The notes beneath the pieces were generated by a model that saw only the letters and a list, made by a program, of their open reading frames with translations, was not told the DNA's origin and made no database searches. The position numbers were made by a program, and so were the translations under genes. Source: Enterobacteriaceae bacterium RIT714 (GTDB lineage: Bacteria > Pseudomonadota > Gammaproteobacteria > Enterobacterales > Enterobacteriaceae). Taken from it: a DNA stretch of 64,000 bases. The first letter of the stretch is position 1. Each line of letters opens with the position of its first letter. Location: NCBI GenBank assembly GCA_009668015.1, contig WJYB01000013.1, positions 45,937 to 109,936 of the forward strand, in the 5' to 3' direction. Of this stretch, positions 46,412 through 57,681 are shown in pieces.

Positions 46412-46910
46412 ACATTAAGTAGCGAAAAGGTGAATAAATGTTTAAATATTTTTCCCCAGCGCTATTTTTTAACTTTTTGCCCAAGTGAGACCTATAGGGC
46501 AAAACTGCAAACCACGCGGAAACATTGGCGACAAAGCGTGCACGAGATCACAAAACGCACATTTCCGATAAGGTCATATTTATCAAATTAATAAATCGAT
46601 TTATTTCATCTTTCTGATATTAAAGATAAATAACAGCAACTATTTTCAAAACAGCCCTGTATACAATAAAAACCTTTCATTGACATTTTTAATAAATATT
46701 TAACATCAACAATTCATGCCCGTTTATCCATTTTTAGCAGGCTGATATTTTCATTGTTGACTATCTATTGGGTAAACAAACGCTCTTAAGTTAACCCTAA
46801 GAAAATCCCTGGTAACAACGAGGTTAAAATTGCCGCCAGGGAAATGCGTACCCGATGCTGTTTTTTAACACTCTAAGAACAGCACAAATTCCACATTTTT
46901 TATGATATTT
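46412..46910. other. AT-rich spacer between rsmG and the atp promoter
   Basis: About 500 bases with no credible gene. I see many A/T-runs (for example 46565-46700). There is also a long imperfect inverted repeat with CCCTGG / CCAGGG ends at 46807-46841, which could end the rsmG message. It corresponds to the noncoding gap at the same place in E. coli. Confidence 0.5.
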
Positions 46911-47534
46911 TTAAAAATTGTTTGGCTTAATTATCACCAAGTGACGCTCACCGTCGAGTTGAGGCACCTTCAGTTTGGTAATGGACTCGACAACATATCC
47001 CTCAGGAAGTTGGCCAATTTCATCTTCCGGAACCAGGCCTTTGAGCGCGTAAAAACGCCCCTCTTGCGCAGGCAGATGCTTACACCAGCTGACCATATCG
47101 TTGAGCGAAGCAAACGCGCGGCTAATGACGCCATCAAACGGAGGCTCCGACGGAAACGCCTCTACCCTGCTCTGTACCGGCTCAATATTTTCAAGCTTCA
47201 GCTCATGCTGTACCTGACGTAAGAAGCGAATGCGTTTCCCCAGGCTATCCAGCAGCGTGAAGTGGCAATCGGGAAGAACAATGGACAATGGAATCCCCGG
47301 AAGACCAGGGCCTGTACCAACGTCGATAAAACGCTCCCCCTTCAGATGGGGCGCAACCACAATGCTATCGAGGATATGACGAATCAGCATCTCGTTGGGA
47401 TCGCGTACTGAGGTTAGGTTGTACGCTTTGTTCCATTTGTTCAGCATATCGACATACGCCACCAACTGATTTTTCTGGTGATCGGTGAGCGAAATACCTG
47501 CTTCATTCAGCAGACGAGAGAGTTTGTTGAGCAC
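46911..47534 (-). CDS. rsmG: RsmG, 16S rRNA m7G527 methyltransferase
   Basis: SAM-dependent methyltransferase modifying G527 of 16S rRNA; loss gives low-level streptomycin resistance. It has 207 aa with the GidB fold. The SAM loop is [13 protein letters not shown], followed by [12 protein letters not shown] and [13 protein letters not shown]. It lies 66 bases after mnmG, in the conserved mnmG-rsmG pair left of oriC. Confidence 0.97.
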   Translation of the reverse strand: MLNKLSRLLNEAGISLTDHQKNQLVAYVDMLNKWNKAYNLTSVRDPNEMLIRHILDSIVVAPHLKGERFIDVGTGPGLPGIPLSIVLPDCHFTLLDSLGKRIRFLRQVQHELKLENIEPVQSRVEAFPSEPPFDGVISRAFASLNDMVSWCKHLPAQEGRFYALKGLVPEDEIGQLPEGYVVESITKLKVPQLDGERHLVIIKPNNF

Positions 47535-47600
47535 AGTGAATACCTGTTGAGAGGGTTGTTGGCCCGGCCAGCACGATGCGACCGGGCAACGATTTTAAAC

Positions 47601-49490
47601 TTAAGCGCTGCGGCGCAGCATACCTTGTTTTTTCAGCCATACCAGCAGAATAGAAATGGCAGCGGGCGTCACGCCGGAGATGCGCGACGCCTGACCAATA
47701 GAAACCGGTTTATGATCGTTCAGTTTCGCGATCACTTCGTTAGACAGCCCGGTAACCTGGCGATAATCCAGCATCGCAGGCAACAACGTATTCTCGTTGC
47801 GCTGCTGTTTTTCGATCTCATCCTGCTGACGCGCGATATAACCTTCGTATTTCACCTGGATTTCAACCTGTTCCGCCGCTTCGGCATCCTCCAGGCCCGG
47901 TGCAAATGGGGTCATTTGAACCAGTTGCTCGTAAGTCATCTCAGGGCGACGCAGCAGATCTTCACCACTGGCCTCACGTGAGAGAGGAGCAGTCAAGTGA
48001 GCGTTCACTTCGGCAGCGGAATCCGCAGAGGGATTAACCCACGATGTTTTCAGGCGCTGACGTTCAGTTTCGATACGTTCCAGTTTTTCGTTGAAACGTG
48101 CCCAGCGTGCGTCATCGACCAGACCGAGTTCGCGCCCCATTTCAGTCAGGCGCAGATCCGCGTTATCTTCACGCAGCATCAGACGATATTCCGCACGAGA
48201 GGTGAACATGCGGTACGGTTCTTTGGTTCCGAGAGTGCAAAGATCGTCAACCAGCACGCCAAGGTAGGCCTGATCGCGACGTGGTGCCCAGCCCTCTTTT
48301 TCTGCTGAGAAGCGTGCGGCGTTAAGACCGGCAAGCAGACCCTGAGCCGCGGCTTCTTCGTAACCGGTGGTGCCGTTAATCTGGCCCGCAAAGAACAGTC
48401 CCTGGATAAATTTGCTTTCCAGCGTCGGTTTCAGATCGCGTGGGTCGAAGAAATCGTACTCAATCGCATAGCCAGGACGAACGATTTTGGCGTTTTCCAT
48501 GCCCTGCATTGAGCGAACGATCTGCATCTGCACATCGAATGGCAGGCTGGTGGAGATGCCGTTCGGATAAATTTCATTGGACGTCAGCCCTTCCGGTTCC
48601 AGGAAGATCTGGTGCTGATTACGATCCGCAAATCGCATCACTTTGTCTTCGATCGACGGGCAATAGCGCGGACCGATCCCTTCGATCACGCCGGCATACA
48701 TTGGACTGCGATCGAGGTTATTACGGATCACATCATGCGTTTTCTCGTTGGTGTGCGTGATGTAACACGGCACTTGCTGCGGATGCTGCGCCGCAGACCC
48801 CATGAACGAGAAAACCGGCATCGGGTTATCGCCGTGCTGCTGTGCCAGTACGCTGAAATCGATGGTGCGCGCATCAATGCGCGGCGGCGTACCGGTTTTC
48901 AAACGACTAACGCGTAGCGGCAGTTCGCGAAGACGGCGCGAAAGCGGAATGGATGGCGGATCGCCTGCACGTCCACCGCTGTAATTATCCAGACCAATGT
49001 GAATTTTGCCGTCAAGGAAAGTGCCGACGGTCAGTACAACCGCTTTTGCACGGAACTTGAGACCCATCTGAGTCACGGCACCGACAACGCGATCGTTCTC
49101 AACGATAAGATCTTCCACAGCCTGCTGGAAGATCATCAGGTTTGGCTGATTCTCCAGCGCGGTGCGGACTGCCTGACGGTAAAGCACGCGGTCGGCCTGG
49201 GCACGAGTGGCTCGTACCGCCGGACCTTTGCTCGCGTTTAGTATCCTAAACTGGATACCCGCCTGATCGATCGCTTTCGCCATCAGGCCGCCAAGTGCGT
49301 CCACTTCTTTTACCAGGTGTCCTTTCCCAATGCCGCCAATCGCCGGATTACAGGACATTTGTCCCAGCGTGTCGATATTGTGTGTCAAAAGCAGGGTCTG
49401 TTGACCCATACGCGCTGCGGCCATTGCGGCCTCAGTGCCTGCGTGACCCCCGCCAATGATGATGACGTCAAAAGGATCCTGATAAAACAT
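47601..49490 (-). CDS. mnmG: MnmG (GidA), tRNA U34 modification FAD enzyme
   Basis: FAD/NADH-dependent partner of MnmE in wobble-uridine modification. The 629 residues have the dinucleotide-binding start [17 protein letters not shown], catalytic Cys47 ([15 protein letters not shown]) and a second conserved Cys ([11 protein letters not shown]). The C-terminal helical domain binds MnmE and tRNA. Transcription runs leftward away from oriC and is known to affect origin opening in E. coli. Confidence 0.98.
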   Translation of the reverse strand: MFYQDPFDVIIIGGGHAGTEAAMAAARMGQQTLLLTHNIDTLGQMSCNPAIGGIGKGHLVKEVDALGGLMAKAIDQAGIQFRILNASKGPAVRATRAQADRVLYRQAVRTALENQPNLMIFQQAVEDLIVENDRVVGAVTQMGLKFRAKAVVLTVGTFLDGKIHIGLDNYSGGRAGDPPSIPLSRRLRELPLRVSRLKTGTPPRIDARTIDFSVLAQQHGDNPMPVFSFMGSAAQHPQQVPCYITHTNEKTHDVIRNNLDRSPMYAGVIEGIGPRYCPSIEDKVMRFADRNQHQIFLEPEGLTSNEIYPNGISTSLPFDVQMQIVRSMQGMENAKIVRPGYAIEYDFFDPRDLKPTLESKFIQGLFFAGQINGTTGYEEAAAQGLLAGLNAARFSAEKEGWAPRRDQAYLGVLVDDLCTLGTKEPYRMFTSRAEYRLMLREDNADLRLTEMGRELGLVDDARWARFNEKLERIETERQRLKTSWVNPSADSAAEVNAHLTAPLSREASGEDLLRRPEMTYEQLVQMTPFAPGLEDAEAAEQVEIQVKYEGYIARQQDEIEKQQRNENTLLPAMLDYRQVTGLSNEVIAKLNDHKPVSIGQASRISGVTPAAISILLVWLKKQGMLRRSA

Positions 49491-49580
49491 GCTTTCCTGC
49501 CTTGCATAAAGCGGTTTGAAAATGGATTTAAGCCCGGGCCGTGGATTCTACTCAAGTTTAGTCTTTCGAGAAAGCATTGG

Positions 49581-49850
49581 GATCTTGGCTATTAAAAAGA
49601 AGATCTTCTTATTTAGAGATCTGTTTTACTATGATCTCTTATTAGGATCGCACCTTTGTGTGGATAAGTGGGATCTCATAATAAAGATCATGAGGTTAGA
49701 AAGGATCGTTTGCTGTGAATGATCGGTGATCCTGGACCGTATAAGCTGGGGTTAGATCGCGATCTTATCCACAGACTAAAAACCGAACAGGGGTTGTTAT
49801 TGGGATAACTACCGCTTAACCCAAGCTTTTAACCAGACTTATACACATCT
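49581..49850. other. oriC: oriC, chromosomal replication origin
   Basis: The unwinding region has four GATC-led 13-mers at 49581, 49602, 49618 and 49633 (GATCTTGGCTATT, GATCTTCTTATTT, GATCTGTTTTACT, GATCTCTTATTAG). DnaA boxes follow in the E. coli order: R1 TGTGGATAA (49659-49667), R2 TTATCCACA (49765-49773), R3-like TTGGGATAA (49800-49808) and R4 TTATACACA (49839-49847). About a dozen GATC sites provide Dam/SeqA control. Compared with E. coli, R2 has the consensus and R4 the weaker variant. Flanked by mnmG and mioC as in E. coli. Confidence 0.95.
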
Positions 49851-49863
49851 AATCGCGCGATCT

Positions 49864-50313
49864 TTAATCGTTTTTGAGTAAATTTTTCCATTCACCCAGC
49901 CATTCTTCTGCTGGATCCTCCGGAATATCGTGATCGAGGATGTTGATCTTCAGTGTTTCGCCGATCTGTTTTGCCCCACAGGACTTGATTACGGCTTCTA
50001 CTTTCTCTACTGCACCGCAAAAGGTGTCGTATTCGCGACTGCCGATACCAATAGCACCAAAACGGACTGCCGCCAGGTTTGGTTGTTGTTCCTGCAGCTC
50101 ATCATATAAAGGCTGAAGGTTGTCAGGGATATCGCCTGCGCCATGAGTTGAGGTGATCAGCAGCCAGATCCCATCAGCAGGGAGATCTTCCAGCAACGGC
50201 CCGTGCAGTGTTTCGGTTGAGAATCCAGCATCTTCCAGCTTTTCAGCCAGATGTTCTGCCACATATTCTGCACCGCCAAGAGTACTGCCACTGATAAGAG
50301 TAATATCTGCCAT
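49864..50313 (-). CDS. mioC: MioC, flavodoxin-like FMN protein
   Basis: FMN-binding flavodoxin of about 149 aa, reported to support biotin synthase in E. coli. The phosphate loop is ISGSTLGGAEYVAEHL at the N-terminus. TSTHGAGDIPDNLQP and GIGSREYDTFCGA line the flavin. The ATG at 50313 gives MADITLIS; a further ten codons upstream are not in the family. Its transcription enters oriC and is controlled by a DnaA box upstream. Confidence 0.95.
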   Translation of the reverse strand: MADITLISGSTLGGAEYVAEHLAEKLEDAGFSTETLHGPLLEDLPADGIWLLITSTHGAGDIPDNLQPLYDELQEQQPNLAAVRFGAIGIGSREYDTFCGAVEKVEAVIKSCGAKQIGETLKINILDHDIPEDPAEEWLGEWKNLLKND

Positions 50314-50341
50314 GATCGCTCGCTCATATAAAGAGGGGATC

Positions 50342-50381
50342 ATTGTACGCTGTGAGCGAGCTGGGATCTACCTGTGGAAAA
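50342..50381 (-). promoter_or_regulatory. mioC promoter with DnaA box
   Basis: Minus-strand TACAAT (complement of 50342-50347) is the likely -10. TTTTCCACA (complement of 50373-50381), one mismatch from the DnaA consensus, lies just upstream, as in E. coli where DnaA represses mioC. Confidence 0.7.
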
Positions 50382-50402
50382 TGTGGTAATTAAATGTCTG
50401 CG

Positions 50403-50861
50403 TTATGGGCGGATGGTGCGCATAATCGGGTTCTGGAGGGAGATCAACGTTTCGGTGGACTGAATTTCATCAATTGTTTGGATCTTGTTGATAAGTACCT
50501 GTTGAAGAGCGTCGATCGAACGGCACATCACCTTTATAAAGATGCTGTAGTGGCCGGTGGTGTAATAGGCTTCAGTGACTTCTTCCAGACTCTCCAGCCG
50601 GGCCAGTGCAGAGGGATAATCCTTAGCGCTTTTCAGGATAATGCCAATGAAGCAACAAACGTCATACCCGAGCTGCTTTGGGCTAACGTCAATCCGCGCT
50701 CCGGTGATAATCCCCGCCTGCTTCATCTTCTCCACGCGAACGTGAATCGTCCCTGGGCTGACGCCAAATTGTTTAGCCAGTTCGGCGTACGCGGTACGCG
50801 CATTAGCCATTAATGCCTCCAGGATGCCCCGGTCCAGATTATCGATCTGATAATTTTCCAT
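50403..50861 (-). CDS. asnC: AsnC, Lrp/AsnC-family regulator of asnA
   Basis: Feast/famine regulator (152 aa) that activates asnA when asparagine is low. The HTH lies at about residues 5-60 (DNLDRGILEALMANARTAYA, FGVSPGTIHVRVEKMKQAGI) and the RAM effector domain follows (residues about 70-140). Divergent from asnA across 150 bases that must hold both promoters and AsnC sites; I did not resolve them individually. Confidence 0.96.
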   Translation of the reverse strand: MENYQIDNLDRGILEALMANARTAYAELAKQFGVSPGTIHVRVEKMKQAGIITGARIDVSPKQLGYDVCCFIGIILKSAKDYPSALARLESLEEVTEAYYTTGHYSIFIKVMCRSIDALQQVLINKIQTIDEIQSTETLISLQNPIMRTIRP

Positions 50862-51011
50862 AGTATTTTCTTATGAAGATTGAGTAATCACTCTATTCTA
50901 GCGTCTTATTTTATCGAATCAAAAGTGAGAGAGGCTTTTTGTTGTTGGATTATTGAATTGCATCCCGTTTTTGTTGCTTAATCAATATCAACAGGACGCA
51001 GGAGTATAAAA

Positions 51012-52004
51012 ATGAAAACCGCTTACATCGCAAAACAACGCCAGATCAGTTTCGTTAAATCCCATTTTTCACGTCAGCTCGAAGAGAAGCTTGGTCTGAT
51101 TGAAGTTCAGGCTCCCATTCTGAGTCGCGTAGGCGATGGGACACAGGACAACCTGTCTGGTTGCGAAAAAGCGGTACAGGTAAAAGTGAAAACATTGCCA
51201 GACGCCCAGTTCGAAGTGGTTCATTCACTCGCGAAATGGAAGCGTCAAACCCTGGGGCAACACGACTTCAGCGCGGGCGAAGGGCTCTACACGCACATGA
51301 AAGCCCTTCGCCCCGATGAAGACCGCCTGACAGCTATTCACTCTGTTTATGTAGACCAGTGGGACTGGGAGCGTGTGATGGGGGATGGCGAACGTCACAC
51401 TGGCACGCTGAAATCTACCGTTGAAGCGATCTATGCGGGGATCAAAGCGACCGAAGCGGCGGTGAGCGAAGAATTCGGACTGGCACCGTTCCTGCCAGAG
51501 TCGATCCACTTCGTGCATAGCCAGGATCTGTTGAGCCGTTTCCCGGATCTCGATGCCAAAGGTCGTGAGCGAGCGATCGCTAAAGAGTTGGGCGCGGTAT
51601 TCCTGATCGGTATCGGTGGCAAACTCTCTGATGGACAGCGCCATGACGTGCGTGCGCCGGATTATGATGACTGGAGCACGACTGATGAGCGTGAGTTAGC
51701 CGGTCTGAACGGCGATATTTTAGTGTGGAACCCTGTTCTGGAAGATGCGTTTGAGCTGTCTTCAATGGGGATTCGCGTAGATGCGGATGCGCTGAAGCGT
51801 CAGCTTGCGGTGACCGGGGACGAAGATCGCCTCAAACTTGAATGGCACCAGGCGCTGCTGCGCGGAGAGATGCCGCAGACTATCGGCGGGGGTATTGGTC
51901 AGTCTCGACTGACGATGCTGCTGCTGCAATTGTCCCACATTGGACAGGTGCAGTGTGGCGTATGGCCGCAACAGGTTCGTGCAAGCGTCGATTCCCTTCT
52001 TTAA
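51012..52004 (+). CDS. asnA: AsnA, aspartate-ammonia ligase
   Basis: Makes asparagine from aspartate, ammonia and ATP (AMP-forming). The 330-aa enzyme has the class II aminoacyl-tRNA-synthetase-like fold. Motifs are [20 protein letters not shown] at the start, [20 protein letters not shown] (here [16 protein letters not shown]), and [15 protein letters not shown] (motif 3) near the end. GCAGGAG precedes the ATG. Its TAA directly abuts the complement of the viaA stop with no spacer. Confidence 0.98.
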   Translation: MKTAYIAKQRQISFVKSHFSRQLEEKLGLIEVQAPILSRVGDGTQDNLSGCEKAVQVKVKTLPDAQFEVVHSLAKWKRQTLGQHDFSAGEGLYTHMKALRPDEDRLTAIHSVYVDQWDWERVMGDGERHTGTLKSTVEAIYAGIKATEAAVSEEFGLAPFLPESIHFVHSQDLLSRFPDLDAKGRERAIAKELGAVFLIGIGGKLSDGQRHDVRAPDYDDWSTTDERELAGLNGDILVWNPVLEDAFELSSMGIRVDADALKRQLAVTGDEDRLKLEWHQALLRGEMPQTIGGGIGQSRLTMLLLQLSHIGQVQCGVWPQQVRASVDSLL

Positions 52005-53456
52005 TTAACGCCGCCAACGTCTGACCAGGCGGCTACGCAACCCGGTATCAAAGCGCCAGATATGATCGAAAATGCGCATAATGCCGGGTTTGCCATGTTG
52101 AGACATGGCCACGGCGTGAAAGCGATGTTGATGGTCCCGCTGTAACGACTTCACTTTTCCGACGACATCATCCGGCAGGCGCTGGGCGATAAAGTCGGAA
52201 ATGACCACGGCGTCCGCGTCATGCCAGTCTCCGCCCTGCATTCGTTCTATGATCGAGCGAAAACAGCTGGCGATATCGGTTCCGCCGCGAAAACGCTGGC
52301 TTAAAAAGCGGATCGCCTGCTCGATGCCCTGCTGACCGGTGAGCTCGTACCCCACCACTTCACTGGAAAACAACATAATAAAGCAGCGACGTCGGTCGGC
52401 GAGCGCAACGCGCATCAGTGCCAGACAAAATGCTTTGGCACATTGCTCATTAAAGCCGCCCATCGAACCAGAAGTATCCACACAGACGATGAATGGCCCG
52501 CGAGGCTGCTCGTCAAAATCCTGATGGATAACCGGGCGCTGGCTGATTTTTTCTCGCCACGATTCACCGTGCAGGCGATAGGTCAGAAGCTGTTTCTCCA
52601 CCAGCCGCCGATAGAATTCATATTCAAGCTCGGTCATCCCCAGCGTCGCAAGTTCTGTCGGCAGCAGCCGCAGGATATCATCGCTCTGCTGTAGCCCGTC
52701 CACCTGTTCCGGTACGGTCGCGGGTTCGCGCACCAGCGTGCGGAAGGTTTCCATTGGCGCATCTTTTTTGGGCACTGACTTCGCTTCTCGTGAGCGGCCA
52801 AGCTGTTCTGCAAGCTGCATCAGCTCGGGCTGCTGCGCCAGAAAATCACCGTATTTAACGATCAGCTGATAATCACCGCGCCGGATTTGCCCGGCACTCA
52901 TATCCCAAAGACGACCAGCGGAATTTTCGTTTTCCACCAGTACCTGTTCCAGCTGACCGCTAAGCGTCATACGTTCCTGTACTTCACTGAGCAACTGTTC
53001 GCGCTCTTCTTCCAGTAGCTGCTGGTTAAGCGAGGTGGTTTGTACCACCAGACTCAGCCGCCAGCGCTGTAAGAACAAGGTGTGCAGCGCAGGAGTAAAA
53101 GTGGCGTTGTCCGATACCAGCTTGCGGGCCTGGGAAGCGTAAGGAGAATGCACTTTATCGAGTAGCGTCAGGATCTGCGGGAGCTGGACGATAAACTGAG
53201 GGGTGGAAAGCCGCTGGCATTGCTGATAACACGCCACCTCTTCGGTCAGTTCCGGCGGGACTTCCGTCTCTCTAAGCCGTTGACGAAGCGTGTCGCGCCA
53301 GCGCGGTAAATCGTCGGTGACGGCTTTTTTAATGCGCGGAAACTTTTCAAAGAATGCTGCCAGCTGGGGAGAGGCCAGTAAGGTCAGAAGGACCTCTTCG
53401 ATCAACCCTTCTTCCCCGACCGCCAGCATGACGTTGAGCGTATCCAGCGTCAGCAT
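52005..53456 (-). CDS. viaA: ViaA, VWA-domain partner of RavA
   Basis: A 483-aa protein whose C-terminal von Willebrand A domain has the MIDAS motif [10 protein letters not shown] near residue 330. Later acidic residues include DAVVISDFI. The N-terminal 300 residues are helical. With RavA it affects fumarate reductase and aminoglycoside uptake in E. coli. It overlaps ravA by seven bases and converges with asnA, stop codon touching stop codon. Confidence 0.95.
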   Translation of the reverse strand: MLTLDTLNVMLAVGEEGLIEEVLLTLLASPQLAAFFEKFPRIKKAVTDDLPRWRDTLRQRLRETEVPPELTEEVACYQQCQRLSTPQFIVQLPQILTLLDKVHSPYASQARKLVSDNATFTPALHTLFLQRWRLSLVVQTTSLNQQLLEEEREQLLSEVQERMTLSGQLEQVLVENENSAGRLWDMSAGQIRRGDYQLIVKYGDFLAQQPELMQLAEQLGRSREAKSVPKKDAPMETFRTLVREPATVPEQVDGLQQSDDILRLLPTELATLGMTELEYEFYRRLVEKQLLTYRLHGESWREKISQRPVIHQDFDEQPRGPFIVCVDTSGSMGGFNEQCAKAFCLALMRVALADRRRCFIMLFSSEVVGYELTGQQGIEQAIRFLSQRFRGGTDIASCFRSIIERMQGGDWHDADAVVISDFIAQRLPDDVVGKVKSLQRDHQHRFHAVAMSQHGKPGIMRIFDHIWRFDTGLRSRLVRRWRR

Positions 53457-54946
53457 TGACGCGCCTGTTTGATCTGCGCGCTGACATCCTGCAGGCTGGC
53501 TTCAATTCGGCCTAGCCAGTCGCTATGAATAAAGAGGCATTTTTGCTGCTCGCTGAAGCGCGTATGCTGCTGATGCCATTCATTATCCAGCGCGTCGAGT
53601 TGCTGTTTAATTTCTTCCGGAACGTTATCCGAGGCGGTCCCCGGTAGCGCGAGGCGAGAACCTTGCAAACTCACATCGCGGATCACCAGGTGCAAACTGG
53701 TGTCCACTTCCAGATTCAGTATTTGAGCAAAGCCCGTTCCGTTTAATTTCCCGCGGATTTCGCCACTCTTGTCCAGCCACTGTGCCAGCGCTTCGCGCTC
53801 AACGGTAATGTGAACAACCTGCATATCGTGGAGTTTCAACGGCTGCTGCAGCAAAAGCGTCAAAGAGCTTTCAGTCATCCCGGCGGGGAGTTCATAGTGC
53901 GGTTTGCGCGAGAACATGCCGCCGAGACGGCTCACCTTCAGCGCCGTTTTATCACTTTGTTGCTGCTGGAGCTGGATGCGGCGCTGGGTAATCGCACCCA
54001 GCTGGTTGAGCATCGCCTGCTGCCCCCAGGCGTGCCCGGTCATCAATATGTCCAGCTGCTGCTGCATCAGATTCATCCCTTCGCCATCGTGCCACAGACA
54101 ATCTTTTAGCAGGATAAGATCGATGGGCGCAACGGATTCCCGTCCGCTGAACAGTGCGCTGGCCTGCAAAAGGCGAATGGCCTTTTTCCAGCGGCGGTCA
54201 GAGACATAAGGCGCAGAAGGTAGTAAATCCAGCTGTTGGCGCAGCATGTAGATCAGTTCAAATACGGCGTCAGGCAGTTTCACTTTCCCGATATCGATCT
54301 GCCATTGCTGATACTCTTCATCCGTCACCTGCAACGAAGGCGATACCGGGTTTTCGTTTTCATCCTGCTGGCTGATCAGCAGGGAGCGGAAGTTGGATTT
54401 ATCCTGCACTTTATCCAGCCACAGGCGAATCAGCATTCGGTCATAGAGTGCTTCGAGACTGCTGTCCGCCTCCGGCAGTTCGTTAGATGCCGCGACCAGC
54501 AGACGCATCGGAATTTTTTCTTCATAAGCGCCGTTACGAAAACGACGTTCGTTGATGGCGGTGAGCAGGGTATTCAGGATGGCAGGCCCGGCTTTCCAGA
54601 TCTCATCCAGAAAGACGATTTCTGCCTCGGGAAGATAGCCCGCCGTCAGACGCTGATAGCGACCTTCATCTTTTAACGCCTGAATGGAGAGGGGGCCGAA
54701 TACCTCTTCTGGTGTCGAGAAACGAGTCATCAAATATTCAAAAGCGCGTGCATTCTGAAAGGCAAATTTCAGTCGGCGGGCAATCAGGCTTTTGGCAATG
54801 CCGGGCGGTCCCAGGAGAAACACACTTTCACCACTGAGCGCGGCGAGCAAACAGAGCCTGATAGCATGACTTCGTTCGAAAAGTCCTTTTTCCAGCGCGC
54901 TGCTAAGGCGGGAAATTCTTTCTGCTAATAGATGTGAGTGAGCCAT
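53450..54946 (-). CDS. ravA: RavA, MoxR-family AAA+ ATPase
   Basis: Hexameric ATPase of 498 aa that binds ViaA and the inducible lysine decarboxylase LdcI. Walker A is GPPGIAKS, Walker B is [10 protein letters not shown], and sensor 1 is [21 protein letters not shown]. The LARA region binding LdcI follows after about residue 330. The ATG at 54946 gives [14 protein letters not shown], the family start; 21 more codons upstream are unlike RavA. It is divergent from kup across 222 bases. Confidence 0.95.
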   Translation of the reverse strand: MAHSHLLAERISRLSSALEKGLFERSHAIRLCLLAALSGESVFLLGPPGIAKSLIARRLKFAFQNARAFEYLMTRFSTPEEVFGPLSIQALKDEGRYQRLTAGYLPEAEIVFLDEIWKAGPAILNTLLTAINERRFRNGAYEEKIPMRLLVAASNELPEADSSLEALYDRMLIRLWLDKVQDKSNFRSLLISQQDENENPVSPSLQVTDEEYQQWQIDIGKVKLPDAVFELIYMLRQQLDLLPSAPYVSDRRWKKAIRLLQASALFSGRESVAPIDLILLKDCLWHDGEGMNLMQQQLDILMTGHAWGQQAMLNQLGAITQRRIQLQQQQSDKTALKVSRLGGMFSRKPHYELPAGMTESSLTLLLQQPLKLHDMQVVHITVEREALAQWLDKSGEIRGKLNGTGFAQILNLEVDTSLHLVIRDVSLQGSRLALPGTASDNVPEEIKQQLDALDNEWHQQHTRFSEQQKCLFIHSDWLGRIEASLQDVSAQIKQARQC

Positions 54947-55168
54947 AATAGGTTTGCGTCCTTTCGGCGGCGTTGCAGCTAATTGATGCGAGTATAGACG
55001 TTTCAGCATGGGCTGGTAATAGGCTGAAGTGTGGCGCTATTTTCTTTGCGCTACATTAATGCGGTTGCATTTAGGGGTACGATCTTGCGATTAATCGTGC
55101 ATACTGTGCGCCTTTTTGTGCGCCAAGGGACTAAGCACACATTTGTTATATAGCGAAAAGACAAGTCT

Positions 55169-57037
55169 ATGAGCACTGATAAGAAGCAATCATTAAGCGC
55201 AATAACGCTTGCGGCAATCGGGGTTGTGTACGGTGATATCGGCACCAGCCCGCTTTACACGCTTCGCGAATGTCTGTCCGGTCAGTTTGGTTTTGGTGTT
55301 GAGCGTGACGCCGTTTTTGGCTTTTTGTCACTCATCTTCTGGCTGCTGATCCTTGTCGTCTCCGTAAAGTATCTCTCTTTCGTCATGCGTGCAGATAACG
55401 CCGGTGAAGGTGGGATCCTGACGTTAATGTCCCTTGCCGGGCGCAATACATCGGCCAAAATGACCTCGTTCCTGGTGATTATCGGGTTGATCGGGGGCAG
55501 TTTCTTCTATGGAGAAGTGGTGATAACGCCTGCGATTTCGGTCCTCTCGGCGATCGAGGGGCTTGAGATTATCGCGCCGCAGCTTGAGACCTGGGTTGTT
55601 CCACTCGCCATTATTGTCCTTACCCTGCTGTTTATGATTCAGAAACATGGCACCGGGCTGGTGGGTAAGCTGTTTGCGCCAATCATGCTGGCCTGGTTCC
55701 TGATTCTGGCGGCTCTGGGTCTGCGCAGCATTATTGCCAACCCGGAAGTGCTGCAAGCACTTAACCCTGCCTGGGCGGTCCATTTCTTCCTTGAATATAA
55801 AACCGTTTCCTTTGTTGCTCTCGGTGCAGTCGTGCTGTCGATTACCGGGGTTGAAGCGCTGTATGCGGATATGGGCCACTTCGGGAAGCTGCCGATTCGT
55901 CTGGCATGGTTCTCTGTTGTGCTGCCGTCTCTGGTGCTGAATTACTTTGGTCAGGGTGCGCTGCTGCTGAAAAATCCTGAAGCGATTAAGAACCCTTTCT
56001 TCCTGCTGGCACCTGACTGGGCGCTGGTACCGATGCTGATCCTCGCCACGCTGGCGACCGTTATCGCTTCTCAGGCGGTTATCTCAGGTGTGTTCTCTCT
56101 CACGCGTCAGGCGGTGCGTCTGGGTTATCTGTCTCCGATGCGAATTATTCATACCTCGGAGATGGAGTCCGGTCAGATCTACATTCCATTCATTAACTGG
56201 TTGCTCTACTTTGCCGTGGTGATTGTGATTGTCAGCTTTGAACACTCCAGCAATCTGGCCGCCGCGTATGGTATCGCGGTGACGGGAACCATGGTGCTGA
56301 CGTCGATTCTCTCCACTACCGTGGCTTACCGAAACTGGCACTGGAACAAATTCCTGGTTGCACTGATTCTGGTTGGCTTCCTGTGTATTGATGTGCCGTT
56401 GTTCTCTGCGAACCTGGACAAAATTGTCTCTGGCGGCTGGCTGCCGCTGACGTTAGGTCTGTTGATGTTTGTGGTCATGACAACCTGGAAAAGCGAACGT
56501 TTCCGCCTGCTGCGTCGCATGCATGAGCACGGGAATTCTCTGGAAGCGATGATCGCGTCTCTGGAAAAATCCCCGCCGGTTCGTGTACCGGGTACGGCGG
56601 TTTATATGTCCCGCGCGCTGAATGTCATTCCGTTTGCGTTAATGCATAACCTAAAGCACAACAAGGTGCTGCATGAGCGAGTCATTCTGCTAACACTGCG
56701 AACCGAAGATGCGCCGTATGTACATAACGTACGTCGTGTGCAGATTGAACAGCTGTCTCCGACATTCTGGCGCGTGGTGGCGAGCTATGGCTGGCGCGAA
56801 ACGCCGAACGTCGAAGAGGTCTTCCATCGCTGCGGTCTGGAAGGGCTGAGTTGCCGAATGATGGAGACGTCGTTCTTTATGTCCCATGAGTCGCTGATTG
56901 TCGGCAAACGCCCGTGGTATCTGCGCCTGCGTGGCAAGCTGTATCTTATCCTGCAGCGCAACGCCCTGCGCGCTCCCGATCAGTTTGAAATTCCGCCTAA
57001 CCGCGTGATTGAACTGGGGACGCAGGTCGAGATTTAA
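55169..57037 (+). CDS. kup: Kup, low-affinity potassium transporter
   Basis: Potassium:proton symporter of the KUP/HAK/KT family, important at low pH. The 622 aa have twelve TM helices; the first carries [17 protein letters not shown], the family signature. A cytoplasmic C-terminal domain (about residues 450-622) ends in [11 protein letters not shown]. It is followed by a palindromic repeat and a terminator that separate it from rbs. Confidence 0.97.
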   Translation: MSTDKKQSLSAITLAAIGVVYGDIGTSPLYTLRECLSGQFGFGVERDAVFGFLSLIFWLLILVVSVKYLSFVMRADNAGEGGILTLMSLAGRNTSAKMTSFLVIIGLIGGSFFYGEVVITPAISVLSAIEGLEIIAPQLETWVVPLAIIVLTLLFMIQKHGTGLVGKLFAPIMLAWFLILAALGLRSIIANPEVLQALNPAWAVHFFLEYKTVSFVALGAVVLSITGVEALYADMGHFGKLPIRLAWFSVVLPSLVLNYFGQGALLLKNPEAIKNPFFLLAPDWALVPMLILATLATVIASQAVISGVFSLTRQAVRLGYLSPMRIIHTSEMESGQIYIPFINWLLYFAVVIVIVSFEHSSNLAAAYGIAVTGTMVLTSILSTTVAYRNWHWNKFLVALILVGFLCIDVPLFSANLDKIVSGGWLPLTLGLLMFVVMTTWKSERFRLLRRMHEHGNSLEAMIASLEKSPPVRVPGTAVYMSRALNVIPFALMHNLKHNKVLHERVILLTLRTEDAPYVHNVRRVQIEQLSPTFWRVVASYGWRETPNVEEVFHRCGLEGLSCRMMETSFFMSHESLIVGKRPWYLRLRGKLYLILQRNALRAPDQFEIPPNRVIELGTQVEI

Positions 57038-57056
57038 GCCTCCGTACGGCCTGATG

Positions 57057-57076
57057 CCTCTCCCACAGGGAGAAGG
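57057..57076. repeat. CCTCTCCC/GGGAGAaGG palindromic repeat after kup
   Basis: Imperfect short stem 20 bases after the kup stop; a diverged copy of the family seen at 7602, 26072, 28356 and 35267. Confidence 0.6.
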
Positions 57077-57086
57077 GCGCAATCAT

Positions 57087-57116
57087 AAAAAACGGTAACC
57101 CTCTGGTTACCGTTTT
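57087..57116 (+). terminator. Terminator after kup
   Basis: Twelve-bp perfect stem AAAACGGTAACC / GGTTACCGTTTT with a CTCT loop, followed by GCATTT. It isolates kup from the rbs promoter and can work in both directions. Confidence 0.88.
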
Positions 57117-57144
57117 GCATTTATTTCCCCTCCGCATTTCACTT

Positions 57145-57240
57145 AGCGAAACGTTTCGATGTTGATCACAATTCTGTTACTTCATGATGGTTTTCTGACC
57201 ACTCTTGCGACTACACTTGTTGTTAGCGAAACGTTTCGCT
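57145..57240 (+). promoter_or_regulatory. rbs promoter with two RbsR operators
   Basis: AGCGAAACGTTTCGAT (57145-57160) and the perfect palindrome AGCGAAACGTTTCGCT (57225-57240) are RbsR/LacI-type operators, centres 80 bp apart. TACACT (57212-57217) is a likely -10, which puts the second operator at the start of transcription. TCACA (57166-57170) may be half of a CRP site. The two-operator arrangement would allow looping. Confidence 0.8.
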
Positions 57241-57254
57241 AGTGGAGCAAGAAA

Positions 57255-57674
57255 ATGAAGAAAGGCACGGTACTCAATTCTGAAATCTCATCGGTTATTT
57301 CCCGTCTTGGGCATACCGATACGCTGGTGGTTTGCGATGCAGGCTTACCGGTTCCGCGCAGCACAACCCGTATTGATATGGCGTTAACGCAGGGTGTGCC
57401 CTCGTTTATGCAGGTACTGGATGTGGTGACAGCGGAGATGCAGGTTGAGACGGCCATTCTCGCGTCGGAAATCAAACAACATAATCCGCAACTCCACGAA
57501 ACGTTGCTCACTCATATCGAGCAACTGCAACAACACCAGGGAAACACCATAGAAATTCGTTACACCACGCATGAACAGTTCAAACGACAAACCGCAGACA
57601 GTCAGGCGGTGATTCGCAGCGGGGAGTGTTCCCCGTATGCGAATATCATTCTCTGTGCTGGCGTCACGTTCTGA
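57255..57674 (+). CDS. rbsD: RbsD, D-ribose pyranase
   Basis: Catalyses interconversion of ribopyranose and ribofuranose so that RbsK can use imported ribose. The 139 aa include catalytic His20 ([20 protein letters not shown]) and the C-terminal EFxxANIIL-like segment ([17 protein letters not shown]). It forms an octameric or decameric ring. It is the first gene of rbsDACBKR; AGTGGAGCAAGAAA precedes the ATG. Confidence 0.97.
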   Translation: MKKGTVLNSEISSVISRLGHTDTLVVCDAGLPVPRSTTRIDMALTQGVPSFMQVLDVVTAEMQVETAILASEIKQHNPQLHETLLTHIEQLQQHQGNTIEIRYTTHEQFKRQTADSQAVIRSGECSPYANIILCAGVTF

Positions 57675-57681
57675 GGCCATC

